From Burkholderia plantarii (lineage in GTDB: Bacteria; Pseudomonadota; Gammaproteobacteria; Burkholderiales; Burkholderiaceae): 64,000 bases of DNA. Below are positions 8,525-16,586 of the stretch, piece after piece. Numbering within the stretch: the first letter of the stretch is position 1; every line of letters starts with the position of its first letter. The notes below the pieces were generated by a model. It was not told the origin of the DNA and searched no databases. It saw nothing but the letters and a program-made list of their open reading frames with translations. The stretch covers positions 3,410,001-3,474,000 of the forward strand of contig NZ_CP007212.1 of assembly GCF_001411805.1 (NCBI RefSeq). The letters are read 5' to 3'. The position numbers and the translations under genes are program-made.

Positions 8525-9244
8525 ATGGACCTCGAAACCATCCTCTTCTCCCAAGGCTTCGGCTCGCGCCGCCAGTGTCGCGCGCTGGTCGACGCGGGTC
8601 GCGTCGCGATCGGCGGCGCGATCTGCGACGATCCCGGCCAGTCCTTCCCCGCCGACAACCTCGAATTCGAGGTGGACGGCACGCGCTGGCCCTATCGCGA
8701 GCACGCCTATCTCGCGCTGAACAAGCCGGCCGGCTACGAATGCTCGCGCGACCCGCAGCACCACCCGAGCGTGTTCGCGCTGCTGCCGCCGCAGTTCGCC
8801 GAGCGCGGCGTGCAGTGCGTGGGCCGGCTCGACCAGGACACCACCGGCCTGCTGCTGCTGTCCGACGACGGCCGGTTCGTGCATGCCTACACGTCGCCGA
8901 AACGCAAGGTCCCGAAGACTTACCTCGCCACGCTCAAGCATCCGCTCGACGACACGCAACTGGCCGCGCTGCGCGACGGCGTACTGCTGCACGGCGAGCC
9001 GAAGCCGATCGCCGCGCTCGACGCACGGGCGCGCGGCACGCATCAACTCGAAATGACCGTGCAGGAAGGGAAATACCATCAGGTGAAGCGGATGATCGCC
9101 GCCGCAGGCAACCGCTGCGAGCGGCTGCATCGCGAGCGGATCGGCAGCTTCGCGCTGCCGCCCGATGCGCTGCCGGCCGGTGCCTGGCGCTGGCTCGACG
9201 AGGCCGATCTCGCTTCGCTGCGCGCCGCCGCGCCGGCCCGCTGA
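8525..9244 (+). CDS. rsuA: Ribosomal small subunit pseudouridine synthase (RsuA family)
   Basis: 239 residues. Converts one uridine of 16S rRNA (U516 in E. coli) to pseudouridine. N-terminal S4-like RNA-binding region (LFSQGFGSRRQCRALVDAGR, residues about 8-27), then the catalytic core with GRLDQDTTGLLLLSDDG, where the Asp in RLDxDTxG is the nucleophile, and the RsuA/RluB/E/F-type KYHQVKRMIAAAGNRCERLH C-terminal motif. The ATG at 8525 is chosen over an in-frame start further upstream because that frame would run through the tRNA and its terminator. Confidence 0.92.
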   Translation: MDLETILFSQGFGSRRQCRALVDAGRVAIGGAICDDPGQSFPADNLEFEVDGTRWPYREHAYLALNKPAGYECSRDPQHHPSVFALLPPQFAERGVQCVGRLDQDTTGLLLLSDDGRFVHAYTSPKRKVPKTYLATLKHPLDDTQLAALRDGVLLHGEPKPIAALDARARGTHQLEMTVQEGKYHQVKRMIAAAGNRCERLHRERIGSFALPPDALPAGAWRWLDEADLASLRAAAPAR

Positions 9245-9402
9245 ACGCGCGTTACCCCCGCGTCGGGCGCGCGTCGATCCGCACAATCCCCGCCGTTGCA
9301 CCCGCGCACGCGGCGTTGCGGCGCAATATGGAACTCTGCTGCGTCCCCGCTATACTCGAATCACAACAAGGTCAAAAGTCAGTATGGTTTAGGGGAAGGA
9401 TC

Positions 9403-9588
9403 ATGACCCACACCGCGTTCGCGCTGTCGCCCGTAATGCTCACGTTCGCCATCGTCGGCGCCGTTCTGATCGGCGCGCTGCTGGCCATGATGCATATGAA
9501 GCGCACCTACCATCCGAACCTGATCGGCGCGATGATCGGCGCACTGCTCTGCTTCCTGCTGATCGAGGCGCTACCGGCGCTCACCTGA
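9403..9588 (+). CDS. Small two-helix membrane protein
   Basis: 61 residues with two predicted transmembrane segments (about residues 12-30 and 40-58) separated by a positively charged HMKRTYHPN turn, which would face the cytoplasm (N-out/C-out). AGGGGAAGGA lies just before the ATG and a TATACT -10-like hexamer at 9351-9356. I do not recognise a named family. The stop overlaps the stop region of the convergent SDR gene by eight bases. Function unknown. Confidence 0.7.
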   Translation: MTHTAFALSPVMLTFAIVGAVLIGALLAMMHMKRTYHPNLIGAMIGALLCFLLIEALPALT

Positions 9589-10627
9589 GCGAACCGAGTT
9601 CGCTGTCGGCGGACACGGTGCGCAGGAAATCCTCGACGCTGGGATAGCGCAACACGAAGCGCAGTTCGCGCTTGAGCCGCGTATTGACGAGCCGGCGCGA
9701 TTCGCGCATGAACGACAGTTGCACCGGTTCGAGGCGCTGCTCTGCCTCCTCGCGCGTGATGCGCGGTGGGCTCGCCCGGCCGCTCGCGCGCGCCACGCGC
9801 TCGAAATACTCGCCCATCTTCATCTCGGTATCGTCGCTGGCATGCACCACGCGTCCGGCGCGGCCGCGCCGCGCCGCCGCGAGCAGGATGCCGGCCAGAT
9901 CGTCGGCGTGGATGTGATTGGTGTAGACGTCGTCGGCGTCGACCAGCGCCGGCGTGCCGCGTTCGAGCCGCGCGATCGGCAGCCGGTTGGCCGCGTAGAT
10001 GCCGGGAATCCGCACGATCCGCGCGTCGAGCGCCCCGCGCGCGCCGGCGCGCCGCAGTTGCCGTTCGGCCGACACGCGCCGCACCGCGCGCGCATTGGCC
10101 GGCCGCACCGGCCGCGTTTCGTCGATGTAAGCGCCGCCGCAATCCCCGTAGACACCGCTCGTGCTTGCATAGACGAGCGTCATCGGCCGCCGGAGCCCCT
10201 CGGGTACAATACGCGCTGCCCGATTGGCCAAGCCGTCAGGCAAGTGACTGGCCGTCGCACGCAGCCGGCCCACCGCCTGGGTGGCCTGCCGGGCCGGCCC
10301 GCGCCGCACCGCCGGGCGCGCGCCGAGCGCCGCGATCAGCGCGCGCGTGCGCGCATCGCCGTCGCCCGACGGACGCGGCGGCGCGAGATGCAGCACGAGC
10401 CGCGCGAGGCCGCCGAGCCGCGCCAGCGTCTCGCGCCGGTCCAGGTCGCCGACAATCGGCACGGCCCCCGCCGCAAGCAGTTCGGCGCGCCGGGCCGGCT
10501 GGCTCGTCAGCGCGATGATGCGCGGCGGGCACGCCCGCCGGCGCAACTGTTCGACGCAGCGCATGCCGACATCGCCGCAGCCGACGATCAGCACGCGCGG
10601 ACGGCGCAGGATTCGTGTCGCAATCAT
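9581..10627 (-). CDS. YeeZ-like SDR family NAD(P)-binding protein
   Basis: About 348 residues. A Rossmann nucleotide-binding motif (RVLIVGCGDVGMRC) opens the protein, and the extended-SDR segment LVYASTSGVYGDCGGAYIDE places it with the YeeZ/'epimerase-like' group. The usual catalytic YxxxK is not evident where it should follow; E. coli YeeZ also lacks it. Substrate unknown. The stretch between the N-terminal motif and STSGVYG contains a long Arg/Ala-rich insertion (residues about 95-140) not usual for the family. The start is uncertain: an in-frame ATG at 10657 would add ten residues; neither has a clear Shine-Dalgarno. Confidence 0.75.
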   Translation of the reverse strand: MIATRILRRPRVLIVGCGDVGMRCVEQLRRRACPPRIIALTSQPARRAELLAAGAVPIVGDLDRRETLARLGGLARLVLHLAPPRPSGDGDARTRALIAALGARPAVRRGPARQATQAVGRLRATASHLPDGLANRAARIVPEGLRRPMTLVYASTSGVYGDCGGAYIDETRPVRPANARAVRRVSAERQLRRAGARGALDARIVRIPGIYAANRLPIARLERGTPALVDADDVYTNHIHADDLAGILLAAARRGRAGRVVHASDDTEMKMGEYFERVARASGRASPPRITREEAEQRLEPVQLSFMRESRRLVNTRLKRELRFVLRYPSVEDFLRTVSADSELGSLR

Positions 10628-10707
10628 GGATGTAAGCGGAATTCGTAGCGCAATCATTGTAGCCGCCGTGCCCGATTCGCACGGTCCCCACTTTTGTTCA
10701 ACGACTT

Positions 10708-11739
10708 ATGGCATTCAACGTAACCCTCAAGCAAAGCGGCCGGCAATTCCAGGTCGAGGCCGACGAAACCGTGCTGGCAGCCGCACTGCGCCAGAACGTC
10801 CACCTGCCCTACGGATGCAAGAACGGCGCCTGCGGCTCGTGCAAGGGACAGGTCGTGCAGGGGCAGGTCGAGCAGCGTCCGCACGCGGCCTCGGCGCTGT
10901 CGAACGACGAACGCACGCGCGGCCTCGCGCTGCTCTGCTGCGCCACGGCGCAATGCGACCTCGAGATCGACGTGCGCGAGATCGCCGGCGTGGACGGCGT
11001 GCAGGTGAAGAAGCTGCCGTGCCGCGTCAACGCGATCGAGCGCCGCGCCGACGACGTCGCGGTGCTGAAGCTGCAGCTGCCGGCCAACGAGCGCCTGCAG
11101 TACCTGGCCGGCCAGTACATCGAGTTCATCCTGAAGGACGGCACGCGCCGCAGCTATTCGATGGCAAGCGCGCCGCACGAGGAAGGCCCGCTCGAACTGC
11201 ACATCCGCCACATGCCGGGCGGCAAGTTCACCGACCACGTGTTCAACACCATGAAGGAGCGCGAGATCCTGCGCTTCGAAGGCCCGCTCGGCACGTTCTT
11301 CCTGCGCGAGGATTCGGAAAAGCCGATCGTGCTGCTCGCCTCGGGCACCGGCTTCGCCCCGATCAAGGCGATCATCGAACACGCGCGCCACCGCAATTTC
11401 ACGCGGCCGATGCGCCTGTACTGGGGCGCGCGCCGGCTCAAGGACATCTACCTGTTCGAGCTGGCCGAGCAATGGGCGCGCGAGATTCCGAACTTCACGT
11501 TCGTGCCGGTGCTCTCCGAGCCCGACGCCGACGATGCCTGGACCGGCCGCACCGGCTTCGTGCATCGCGCCGTCGCCGAGGACCTGCCCGATCTGTCGCC
11601 GTTCCAGGTCTACGCGTGCGGCGCGCCGGTGATGGTCGAATCGGCGCAGCGCGATTTCACGGCGCACCACGGGCTGCCCCAGGACGAGTTCTACGCGGAT
11701 TCGTTCACCAGCGCGGCCGATCTGGCTCACGCGGTCTGA
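10708..11739 (+). CDS. 2Fe-2S ferredoxin / FAD / NAD(P)H oxidoreductase (CDP-6-deoxy-glucoseen reductase-like)
   Basis: 343 residues in three domains. Residues 1-90 form a plant-type [2Fe-2S] ferredoxin with cluster Cys in GCKNGACGSCKGQVVQG and a fourth in LLCCATAQCD. Residues about 100-200 are the FAD-binding barrel (RRSYSMASAPHEEG), and residues 205-340 the NAD(P)H domain (LLASGTGFAPIKAIIE, YACGAPVMVESAQRDF). This is the electron-transfer architecture of oxygenase reductases and of AscD/E3. Such genes are often auto-annotated as CDP-6-deoxy-delta-3,4-glucoseen reductase, but no deoxysugar genes are near, so the true partner is unknown. Divergent from the YeeZ-like gene, 80 bases apart. Confidence 0.85.
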   Translation: MAFNVTLKQSGRQFQVEADETVLAAALRQNVHLPYGCKNGACGSCKGQVVQGQVEQRPHAASALSNDERTRGLALLCCATAQCDLEIDVREIAGVDGVQVKKLPCRVNAIERRADDVAVLKLQLPANERLQYLAGQYIEFILKDGTRRSYSMASAPHEEGPLELHIRHMPGGKFTDHVFNTMKEREILRFEGPLGTFFLREDSEKPIVLLASGTGFAPIKAIIEHARHRNFTRPMRLYWGARRLKDIYLFELAEQWAREIPNFTFVPVLSEPDADDAWTGRTGFVHRAVAEDLPDLSPFQVYACGAPVMVESAQRDFTAHHGLPQDEFYADSFTSAADLAHAV

Positions 11740-11876
11740 GCCCGCCGTCCGAGCGCGTCGGCGCCCGCTCCGGCGGCGCCCCGCGCGGCCCGGCCGGTTG
11801 CGCCCGCCGGGCACCCGGGCAGCGCCGCCCGGCGCGGAAATTTGCGTGGCGACACCCGTTTGTCGCAACCGGGCGG

Positions 11877-11906
11877 TTTACTTGGTGCGGCGTCATGCCG
11901 TATGCT
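11877..11906 (+). promoter_or_regulatory. Promoter-like element upstream of a short transcript candidate
   Basis: TTTACT (11877-11882), 18-base spacer, TATGCT (11901-11906). The predicted start is at about 11913. Confidence 0.4.
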
Positions 11907-11912
11907 TGCGCC

Positions 11913-12054
11913 ATGAACCGCTTCCTGTCCGCCCTCCGACGTCGCTCGCCGCACCTCACGGATGCCGCCGGCTCGTCACGGACGCACGCGTAACCCCCTC
12001 CTCGTTACGCCAAGCAGTTCGAACCACCAAGCCACGGCATTCCGTGGCTTTTTT
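11913..12054 (+). ncRNA. Candidate small RNA or leader transcript upstream of argD
   Basis: Bounded by a sigma-70-like promoter and a strong intrinsic terminator, giving a predicted RNA of about 140 nt that ends 42 bases before the argD start. It also contains a 26-codon open frame (11913-11993) whose ATG coincides with the predicted 5' end, so a leaderless small peptide or a terminated leader is also possible. Not matched to a named RNA family. Confidence 0.35.
12029..12054 (+). terminator. Intrinsic terminator upstream of argD
   Basis: Nine-bp stem (12029-12037 / 12042-12050) with a four-base loop and a run of six T. It lies on the coding strand before argD, so it either ends an upstream RNA or attenuates argD. 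Confidence 0.8.
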
Positions 12055-12095
12055 ATTGTCTTTTTTCCCGTCGCTACCCGCTGGAGCTCGCCGCC

Positions 12096-13280
12096 ATGCC
12101 TCTGAACGAATATCCGATCGACTCGCTGATGTACATCACGAACCGCCCCGACATCGTGTTCACTCACGGCAAGGGTTCGTGGCTCTACGATCACACCGGC
12201 AAGCGTTATCTGGATTTCATCCAGGGCTGGGCGGTGAACGCGCTCGGCCACTGCAACGAAGGCATGATCGAGGCGCTGAAATCGCAGGCCGAGACGCTGC
12301 TGAACCCGTCGCCGGCGTTCTACAACGAGCCGATGGCCAAGCTGGCCGCGCTGCTTACGCAGCACAGCGTGTTCGACAAGGTGTTCTTCGCCAACAGTGG
12401 CGCGGAAGCGAACGAAGGCGCGATCAAGCTCGCGCGCAAGTGGGGCCGCAAGTTCCGCAACGGCGCCTACGAGATCATCACGTTCGACCACAGTTTCCAC
12501 GGCCGCACGCTCGCCACCATGTCGGCGAGCGGCAAGCCCGGCTGGGACACGATCTACGCGCCGCAGGTGCCGGGCTTCCCGAAGGCCGACCTGAACGACA
12601 TCGCCTCGGTCGAGAAGCTGATCAACGAGAAGACCGTGGCGGTCATGCTCGAACCGATCCAGGGCGAAGGCGGCGTGATCCCGGCCACGCGCGAATTCAT
12701 GCAGCAGCTGCGCGCGCTGACCAAGCAGCACGACCTGCTGCTGATCGTCGACGAAGTGCAAAGCGGCTGCGGCCGCGCCGGCACGCTGTTCGCCTATGAG
12801 CTGGCGGACATCGAGCCGGACATCATGACGCTCGGCAAGGGCATCGGCGGCGGCGTGCCGCTCGCCGCGCTGCTCTCGAAGGCCGACGTCGCGGTGTTCG
12901 AGGCGGGCGACCAGGGCGGCACCTACAACGGCAACCCGCTGATGACGGCGGTCGGCCATTCGGTGATCTCGCAGCTCGTCGCGCCGGGCTTCCTCGAGGG
13001 CGTGCGCGAGCGCGGCGAATACCTGAAGCGGCGCCTGCTCGAATTGTCGGAGGAACGCGGCTTCGCGGGCGAGCGCGGCGAAGGGCTGCTGCGCGCGCTG
13101 CTGCTCGGCAAGGACATCGGCCCGCAGATCGTCGAGAAGGCGCGCGACATGCAGCCCGACGGCCTGCTGCTGAACGCGGCGCGCCCGAACCTGCTGCGCT
13201 TCATGCCGGCGCTGAACGTGACGAACGAGGAAATCGACCAGATGATGGCGATGCTGCGTTCGATCCTCGACACGCTCTGA
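12096..13280 (+). CDS. argD: Acetylornithine aminotransferase (class III PLP transaminase)
   Basis: 394 residues, the usual length for ArgD. Fold-type I PLP enzyme; converts N-acetylglutamate semialdehyde to N-acetylornithine with glutamate as donor. [18 protein letters not shown] binds the PLP phosphate, [20 protein letters not shown] holds the PLP-contacting Asp, and [14 protein letters not shown] contains the Schiff-base Lys. Burkholderia genomes commonly hold several related class III enzymes (AstC, ArgD, GabT), so the exact substrate is inferred. A GNAT acetyltransferase gene follows 19 bases later, probably in one operon. Confidence 0.87.
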   Translation: MPLNEYPIDSLMYITNRPDIVFTHGKGSWLYDHTGKRYLDFIQGWAVNALGHCNEGMIEALKSQAETLLNPSPAFYNEPMAKLAALLTQHSVFDKVFFANSGAEANEGAIKLARKWGRKFRNGAYEIITFDHSFHGRTLATMSASGKPGWDTIYAPQVPGFPKADLNDIASVEKLINEKTVAVMLEPIQGEGGVIPATREFMQQLRALTKQHDLLLIVDEVQSGCGRAGTLFAYELADIEPDIMTLGKGIGGGVPLAALLSKADVAVFEAGDQGGTYNGNPLMTAVGHSVISQLVAPGFLEGVRERGEYLKRRLLELSEERGFAGERGEGLLRALLLGKDIGPQIVEKARDMQPDGLLLNAARPNLLRFMPALNVTNEEIDQMMAMLRSILDTL

Positions 13281-13299
13281 AGCGAGGCGGGAGCCGGCC

Positions 13300-13749
13300 A
13301 TGCATCTCGACGACGTGATGATCCGCGCCTTCGCGCGCGCCGACACCGAGCCCGTGCTCGCGCTGTGGGCCGACGCGTTTCCGGGCTACTCGGACGCGAG
13401 CGTGCCGCATCGCGACCCGCGACGCTCGATCGAGGCCAAGCTCGCCACCCAGCCGGAGCTGTTCTTCGTCGCGCTGCGCGGCGAGCGGCTGACGGGCACC
13501 GTGATGGCCGGCTACGACGGCCACCGCGGCTGGCTCTACTCGTTCGCGGTCGCGCGCGAGACGCGCCGGCTCGGCATCGGCCGCGCGCTGATGGCGCACG
13601 CCGAGGCCGCGCTCGAGGCGCTCGGCTGCCGCAAGATCAACCTGCAGGTGCTCCCCGACAACGACGAGGCCTGCCGCTTCTACGCGGCGCTCGGCTATCA
13701 GGTCGAGCAGCTGGTGTCGTTCGGCAAGCGCCTGCCGATGCCAGCCTGA
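13300..13749 (+). CDS. GNAT family N-acetyltransferase (YpeA-like)
   Basis: 149 residues with the acetyl-CoA-binding motif A of GNAT enzymes, ARETRRLGIGRALMAHAEAAL (only key part: R-R-L-G-I-G-R-A), and motif B CRFYAALGYQVE near the C-terminus. The overall pattern resembles E. coli YpeA, whose substrate is unknown. Nineteen bases after argD and ahead of a strong terminator, hence probably the second gene of an argD operon. AGGCGGGAGC precedes the ATG. Confidence 0.85.
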   Translation: MHLDDVMIRAFARADTEPVLALWADAFPGYSDASVPHRDPRRSIEAKLATQPELFFVALRGERLTGTVMAGYDGHRGWLYSFAVARETRRLGIGRALMAHAEAALEALGCRKINLQVLPDNDEACRFYAALGYQVEQLVSFGKRLPMPA

Positions 13750-13780
13750 GCGTCCGACAAGGCGGACGCGCCCCAAAACG

Positions 13781-13822
13781 AAACAGGCCGCCACGGCAAA
13801 ACCGTGGCGGCCTGTTTTTTTG
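13781..13822. terminator. Bidirectional terminator between the GNAT gene and livF
   Basis: Sixteen-bp perfect stem (13781-13796 / 13802-13817) with a five-base loop, T-run on the plus side and an A-rich flank serving the minus strand. Confidence 0.9.
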
Positions 13823-13889
13823 CGCTTTTCCGAACGCTGCCGGTGCCGCGCGACCGGCCTCGCGGCCAGTCAGGCGACGCCCCGGCGAA

Positions 13890-14606
13890 TCACTCGCCCA
13901 GGTACGCGGCGCGCACCTTCGGATCGTCGAGCATGTCCTTCGCGTTGCCTTCCATCGTGACCGTGCCCGAATCCATCACGTAGCCGCGGTCGGCGGCCTG
14001 CAGCGCGAGCCGCGCGTTCTGCTCGACGAGCAGCACGGTCAGCCCTTCCTTGGAGATCTCGCGCACCACTTCGAAGATCTTCTCGACCATGATCGGCGAG
14101 AGGCCCATCGACGGCTCGTCGAGCAACAGCAGCTTCGGCTTGCTGATGATCGCGCGCGCCATCGCGAGCATCTGCTGCTCGCCGCCGGACAGCGTGCCGG
14201 CGAACTGCGTGGCGCGCTCCCGCAGGCGCGGGAAGAAGCCGAACATGCGCTCGATGTCGGACTTGATGCCGTCCTTGTCGTGGCGCAGGTAGGCGCCCAT
14301 CTGCATGTTCTCGAGGATCGACATGCGCGCGAAAATCCCGCGGCCTTCCGGCACCATCGCGAGGCCGCGCTTGAGCAGTTCGTGCGCCGGCACGCCCTTG
14401 ATCGACTGGCCTTCGTAGGTGATGTCGCCGCCCGAGAACGGCTTGAGGCCCGTGATCGCCTTCATCGTGGTGGTCTTGCCCGCGCCGTTCGCGCCGATCA
14501 GCGTGACCAGCTCGCCCTGGCGAACTTCCATGTCGACACCCTTCACCGCCTGGATGCCGCCGTAGTTCACCTGCAGGCCCGAAATCTTCAACATTGCCGC
14601 TGCCAT
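13890..14606 (-). CDS. livF: Branched-chain amino-acid ABC transporter ATPase LivF
   Basis: 238 residues. One of two cytoplasmic ATPases of a LivHMGF-type importer. Walker A is GANGAGKTTTMKAI, the signature LSGGEQQMLAMARAI, and Walker B LLLLDEPSMGL; the short length and SGLQVNYGGIQAVKG opening are typical of LivF. The ATG at 14606 overlaps the livG stop (TGATG), indicating translational coupling. The gene is last in the operon, ahead of the bidirectional terminator. Confidence 0.93.
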   Translation of the reverse strand: MAAAMLKISGLQVNYGGIQAVKGVDMEVRQGELVTLIGANGAGKTTTMKAITGLKPFSGGDITYEGQSIKGVPAHELLKRGLAMVPEGRGIFARMSILENMQMGAYLRHDKDGIKSDIERMFGFFPRLRERATQFAGTLSGGEQQMLAMARAIISKPKLLLLDEPSMGLSPIMVEKIFEVVREISKEGLTVLLVEQNARLALQAADRGYVMDSGTVTMEGNAKDMLDDPKVRAAYLGE

Positions 14607-15379
14607 CAATGCACCCCTGCGCCGAGATATGCCTCAATCACCTTCGGATCCTTCTGCACGTCCTGCGGCAGACCCTCGGCGATCACCTTGCCGTAATCGA
14701 GCACCGTCATCCGGTTGCACAATCCCATCACCAGCTTCACGTCGTGCTCGATCAGCAGGATCGTCTTGCCGTCCGCGCGGATCTTGTCGAGCAGGCGCGT
14801 GAGCTCGACCTTCTCGGTCGCGTTCATGCCGGCCGCCGGCTCGTCGAGCGCGAGCAGCTTCGGATCGGTCGCGAGCGCGCGCGCGATCTCGAGGCGGCGC
14901 TGGTGGCCATACGAGAGGTTGCGCGAGGTGTAGTCGGCGTATTGCAGCACGCCGACGTAATCGAGCAGCTCGATCGCGCGCTCCTTGATCTCGCGCTCTT
15001 CCTGACGCTCGGACGGCGTCTGGAACACCGCGCCGATCAGGCCGTGACGCGTGCGCACGTGGCGGCCCACCATCACGTTCTCGAGCGCCGTCATGCCGCC
15101 GAACAGGCGGATGTTCTGGAACGTGCGCGCGATGCCCGCCTTCGCCACTTCATGCACGGCGGTCGGCGTGTAGTCGGTGCCGTCCAGCTTGAATTCGCCG
15201 GAATCGGGCGTGTAGAGGCCCGTGATCACGTTGAAGAAGGTGGTCTTGCCCGCGCCGTTCGGGCCGATCAGCCCGTAGATCTCGCCCTCGCGGATCTGCA
15301 GCCCGACGTCCGACAGCGCCTGCAGGCCGCCGAAGCGCTTGTTCACGCCCTTCACGGACAGTCGAATGTTCTCGCTCAT
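14606..15379 (-). CDS. livG: Branched-chain amino-acid ABC transporter ATPase LivG
   Basis: 257 residues. Walker A GPNGAGKTTFFNVITG, signature LSYGHQRRLEIARAL (the LSYG variant of LivG) and Walker B LLALDEPAAGMN, followed by the BCA_ABC_TP C-terminal end (KVIAEGLPQDVQKDPKVIEA, YLGAG). It lies 24 bases downstream of livM. With LivF it powers uptake of leucine, isoleucine and valine or related compounds; substrate specificity cannot be read from the ATPases. Confidence 0.94.
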   Translation of the reverse strand: MSENIRLSVKGVNKRFGGLQALSDVGLQIREGEIYGLIGPNGAGKTTFFNVITGLYTPDSGEFKLDGTDYTPTAVHEVAKAGIARTFQNIRLFGGMTALENVMVGRHVRTRHGLIGAVFQTPSERQEEREIKERAIELLDYVGVLQYADYTSRNLSYGHQRRLEIARALATDPKLLALDEPAAGMNATEKVELTRLLDKIRADGKTILLIEHDVKLVMGLCNRMTVLDYGKVIAEGLPQDVQKDPKVIEAYLGAGVH

Positions 15380-15403
15380 TGCTTGTTTCTCCGTATCCGT
15401 CCG

Positions 15404-16576
15404 TTAGGCGCGAACCGCCGTCTTCTTGCCGTTGCGCTTCGAGATCCTGGCGATCTTGTCCTCATGCTTCGGTGCCGGCCACAGGCCTTCCGAGCGGTAC
15501 AGCATGATCAGCACCATCGCGAGGCCGTACAGCGCCTGGCGGATCACTTCCGTGTCGACGATCTCATGGCCGAACAGCGCGTGCTGCAGCGGGCCCATGG
15601 TCGAGCGCAGCACTTCCGGGAACACGGCCAGCAGCACCGCGCCGAGGATCACGCCGGGGATGTGGCCCATGCCGCCCAGCACCACGCAGGCCAGCACCAC
15701 GATCGATTCCCAGAACGTGAACGATTCCGGCGACACGAAGCCCTGGAACGCGCCGAACATCGAGCCCGACAGGCCGCCGAACGAGGCGCCCATCGCGAAC
15801 GCGAGCAGCTTGACGTTGCGGGTGTTGATGCCCATCGCCTTGGCGGCGATCTCGTCCTCGCGGATCGCGGCCCAGGCGCGGCCGATGCGCGAGTGCTGCA
15901 GACGCGTACAGACCCAGATCACCAGCAGCGAGCAGATCACGAACACGTAGTAGTACAGGTACACCGAGGTGATGCTGAAGCCGAACAGCGTGTGCGTCTG
16001 CGACAGGTTGAAGCTGCCGAAGTGCAGCGGCGCGACGCCCGTGATCCCCTGCGGCCCGTTGGTGATGTTGACCGGACGGTCCAGGTTGTTCATGAAGATC
16101 CGGACGATTTCACCGAAGCCGAGCGTGACGATCGCCAGGTAGTCGCCGCGCAGGCGCAGCGTCGGCGCGCCGAGCAGCACGCCCGCGAGCGCGGCCAGCG
16201 CCATCGCCACCGGCACCACCACCCAGTACGGCGTGTGCAGGCCGTTCGGGAACATCGCCGCGATCCAGGCGAACTGCGTGGTCAGGTGCGGCGAGGTCAG
16301 CAGCGCGGCAACATAGGCACCCACCGCGTAGAACGCGATGTAGCCCAGGTCCAGCAGGCCGGCGAAGCCGACCACCACGTTCAGGCCCAGCGCCAGCATC
16401 ACGTACAGCATCGCGAAGTCGAGCACGCGGACCCAGTAGTTGCCGCCGGCAGCGCCGATCAGGAACGGCGCGGCGGCCACCAGCAGCGCGACCACTACGC
16501 CGATGGCGAGCGTCTTCGCGGTATTGCGCTCTTCGATGAGCGTCGTCGAGGTTTCGATCGGTTGAATGGAAGTCAT
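15404..16576 (-). CDS. livM: Branched-chain amino-acid ABC transporter permease LivM
   Basis: 390 residues, about ten hydrophobic segments. The first follows a polar N-terminus at about residue 30 (IGVVVALLVAAAPFLIGAAG). The BPD_transp_2 family segment LALGLNVVVGFAGLLDLGYI and the EAA-like loop AIREDEIAAKAMGINTRNVK, which contacts the ATPase, are clear. AAGGAGACC lies before the ATG at 16576, deciding the start over an upstream in-frame methionine. The gene starts 10 bases after livH ends. Confidence 0.93.
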   Translation of the reverse strand: MTSIQPIETSTTLIEERNTAKTLAIGVVVALLVAAAPFLIGAAGGNYWVRVLDFAMLYVMLALGLNVVVGFAGLLDLGYIAFYAVGAYVAALLTSPHLTTQFAWIAAMFPNGLHTPYWVVVPVAMALAALAGVLLGAPTLRLRGDYLAIVTLGFGEIVRIFMNNLDRPVNITNGPQGITGVAPLHFGSFNLSQTHTLFGFSITSVYLYYYVFVICSLLVIWVCTRLQHSRIGRAWAAIREDEIAAKAMGINTRNVKLLAFAMGASFGGLSGSMFGAFQGFVSPESFTFWESIVVLACVVLGGMGHIPGVILGAVLLAVFPEVLRSTMGPLQHALFGHEIVDTEVIRQALYGLAMVLIMLYRSEGLWPAPKHEDKIARISKRNGKKTAVRA

Positions 16577-16586
16577 GTTGGTCTCC

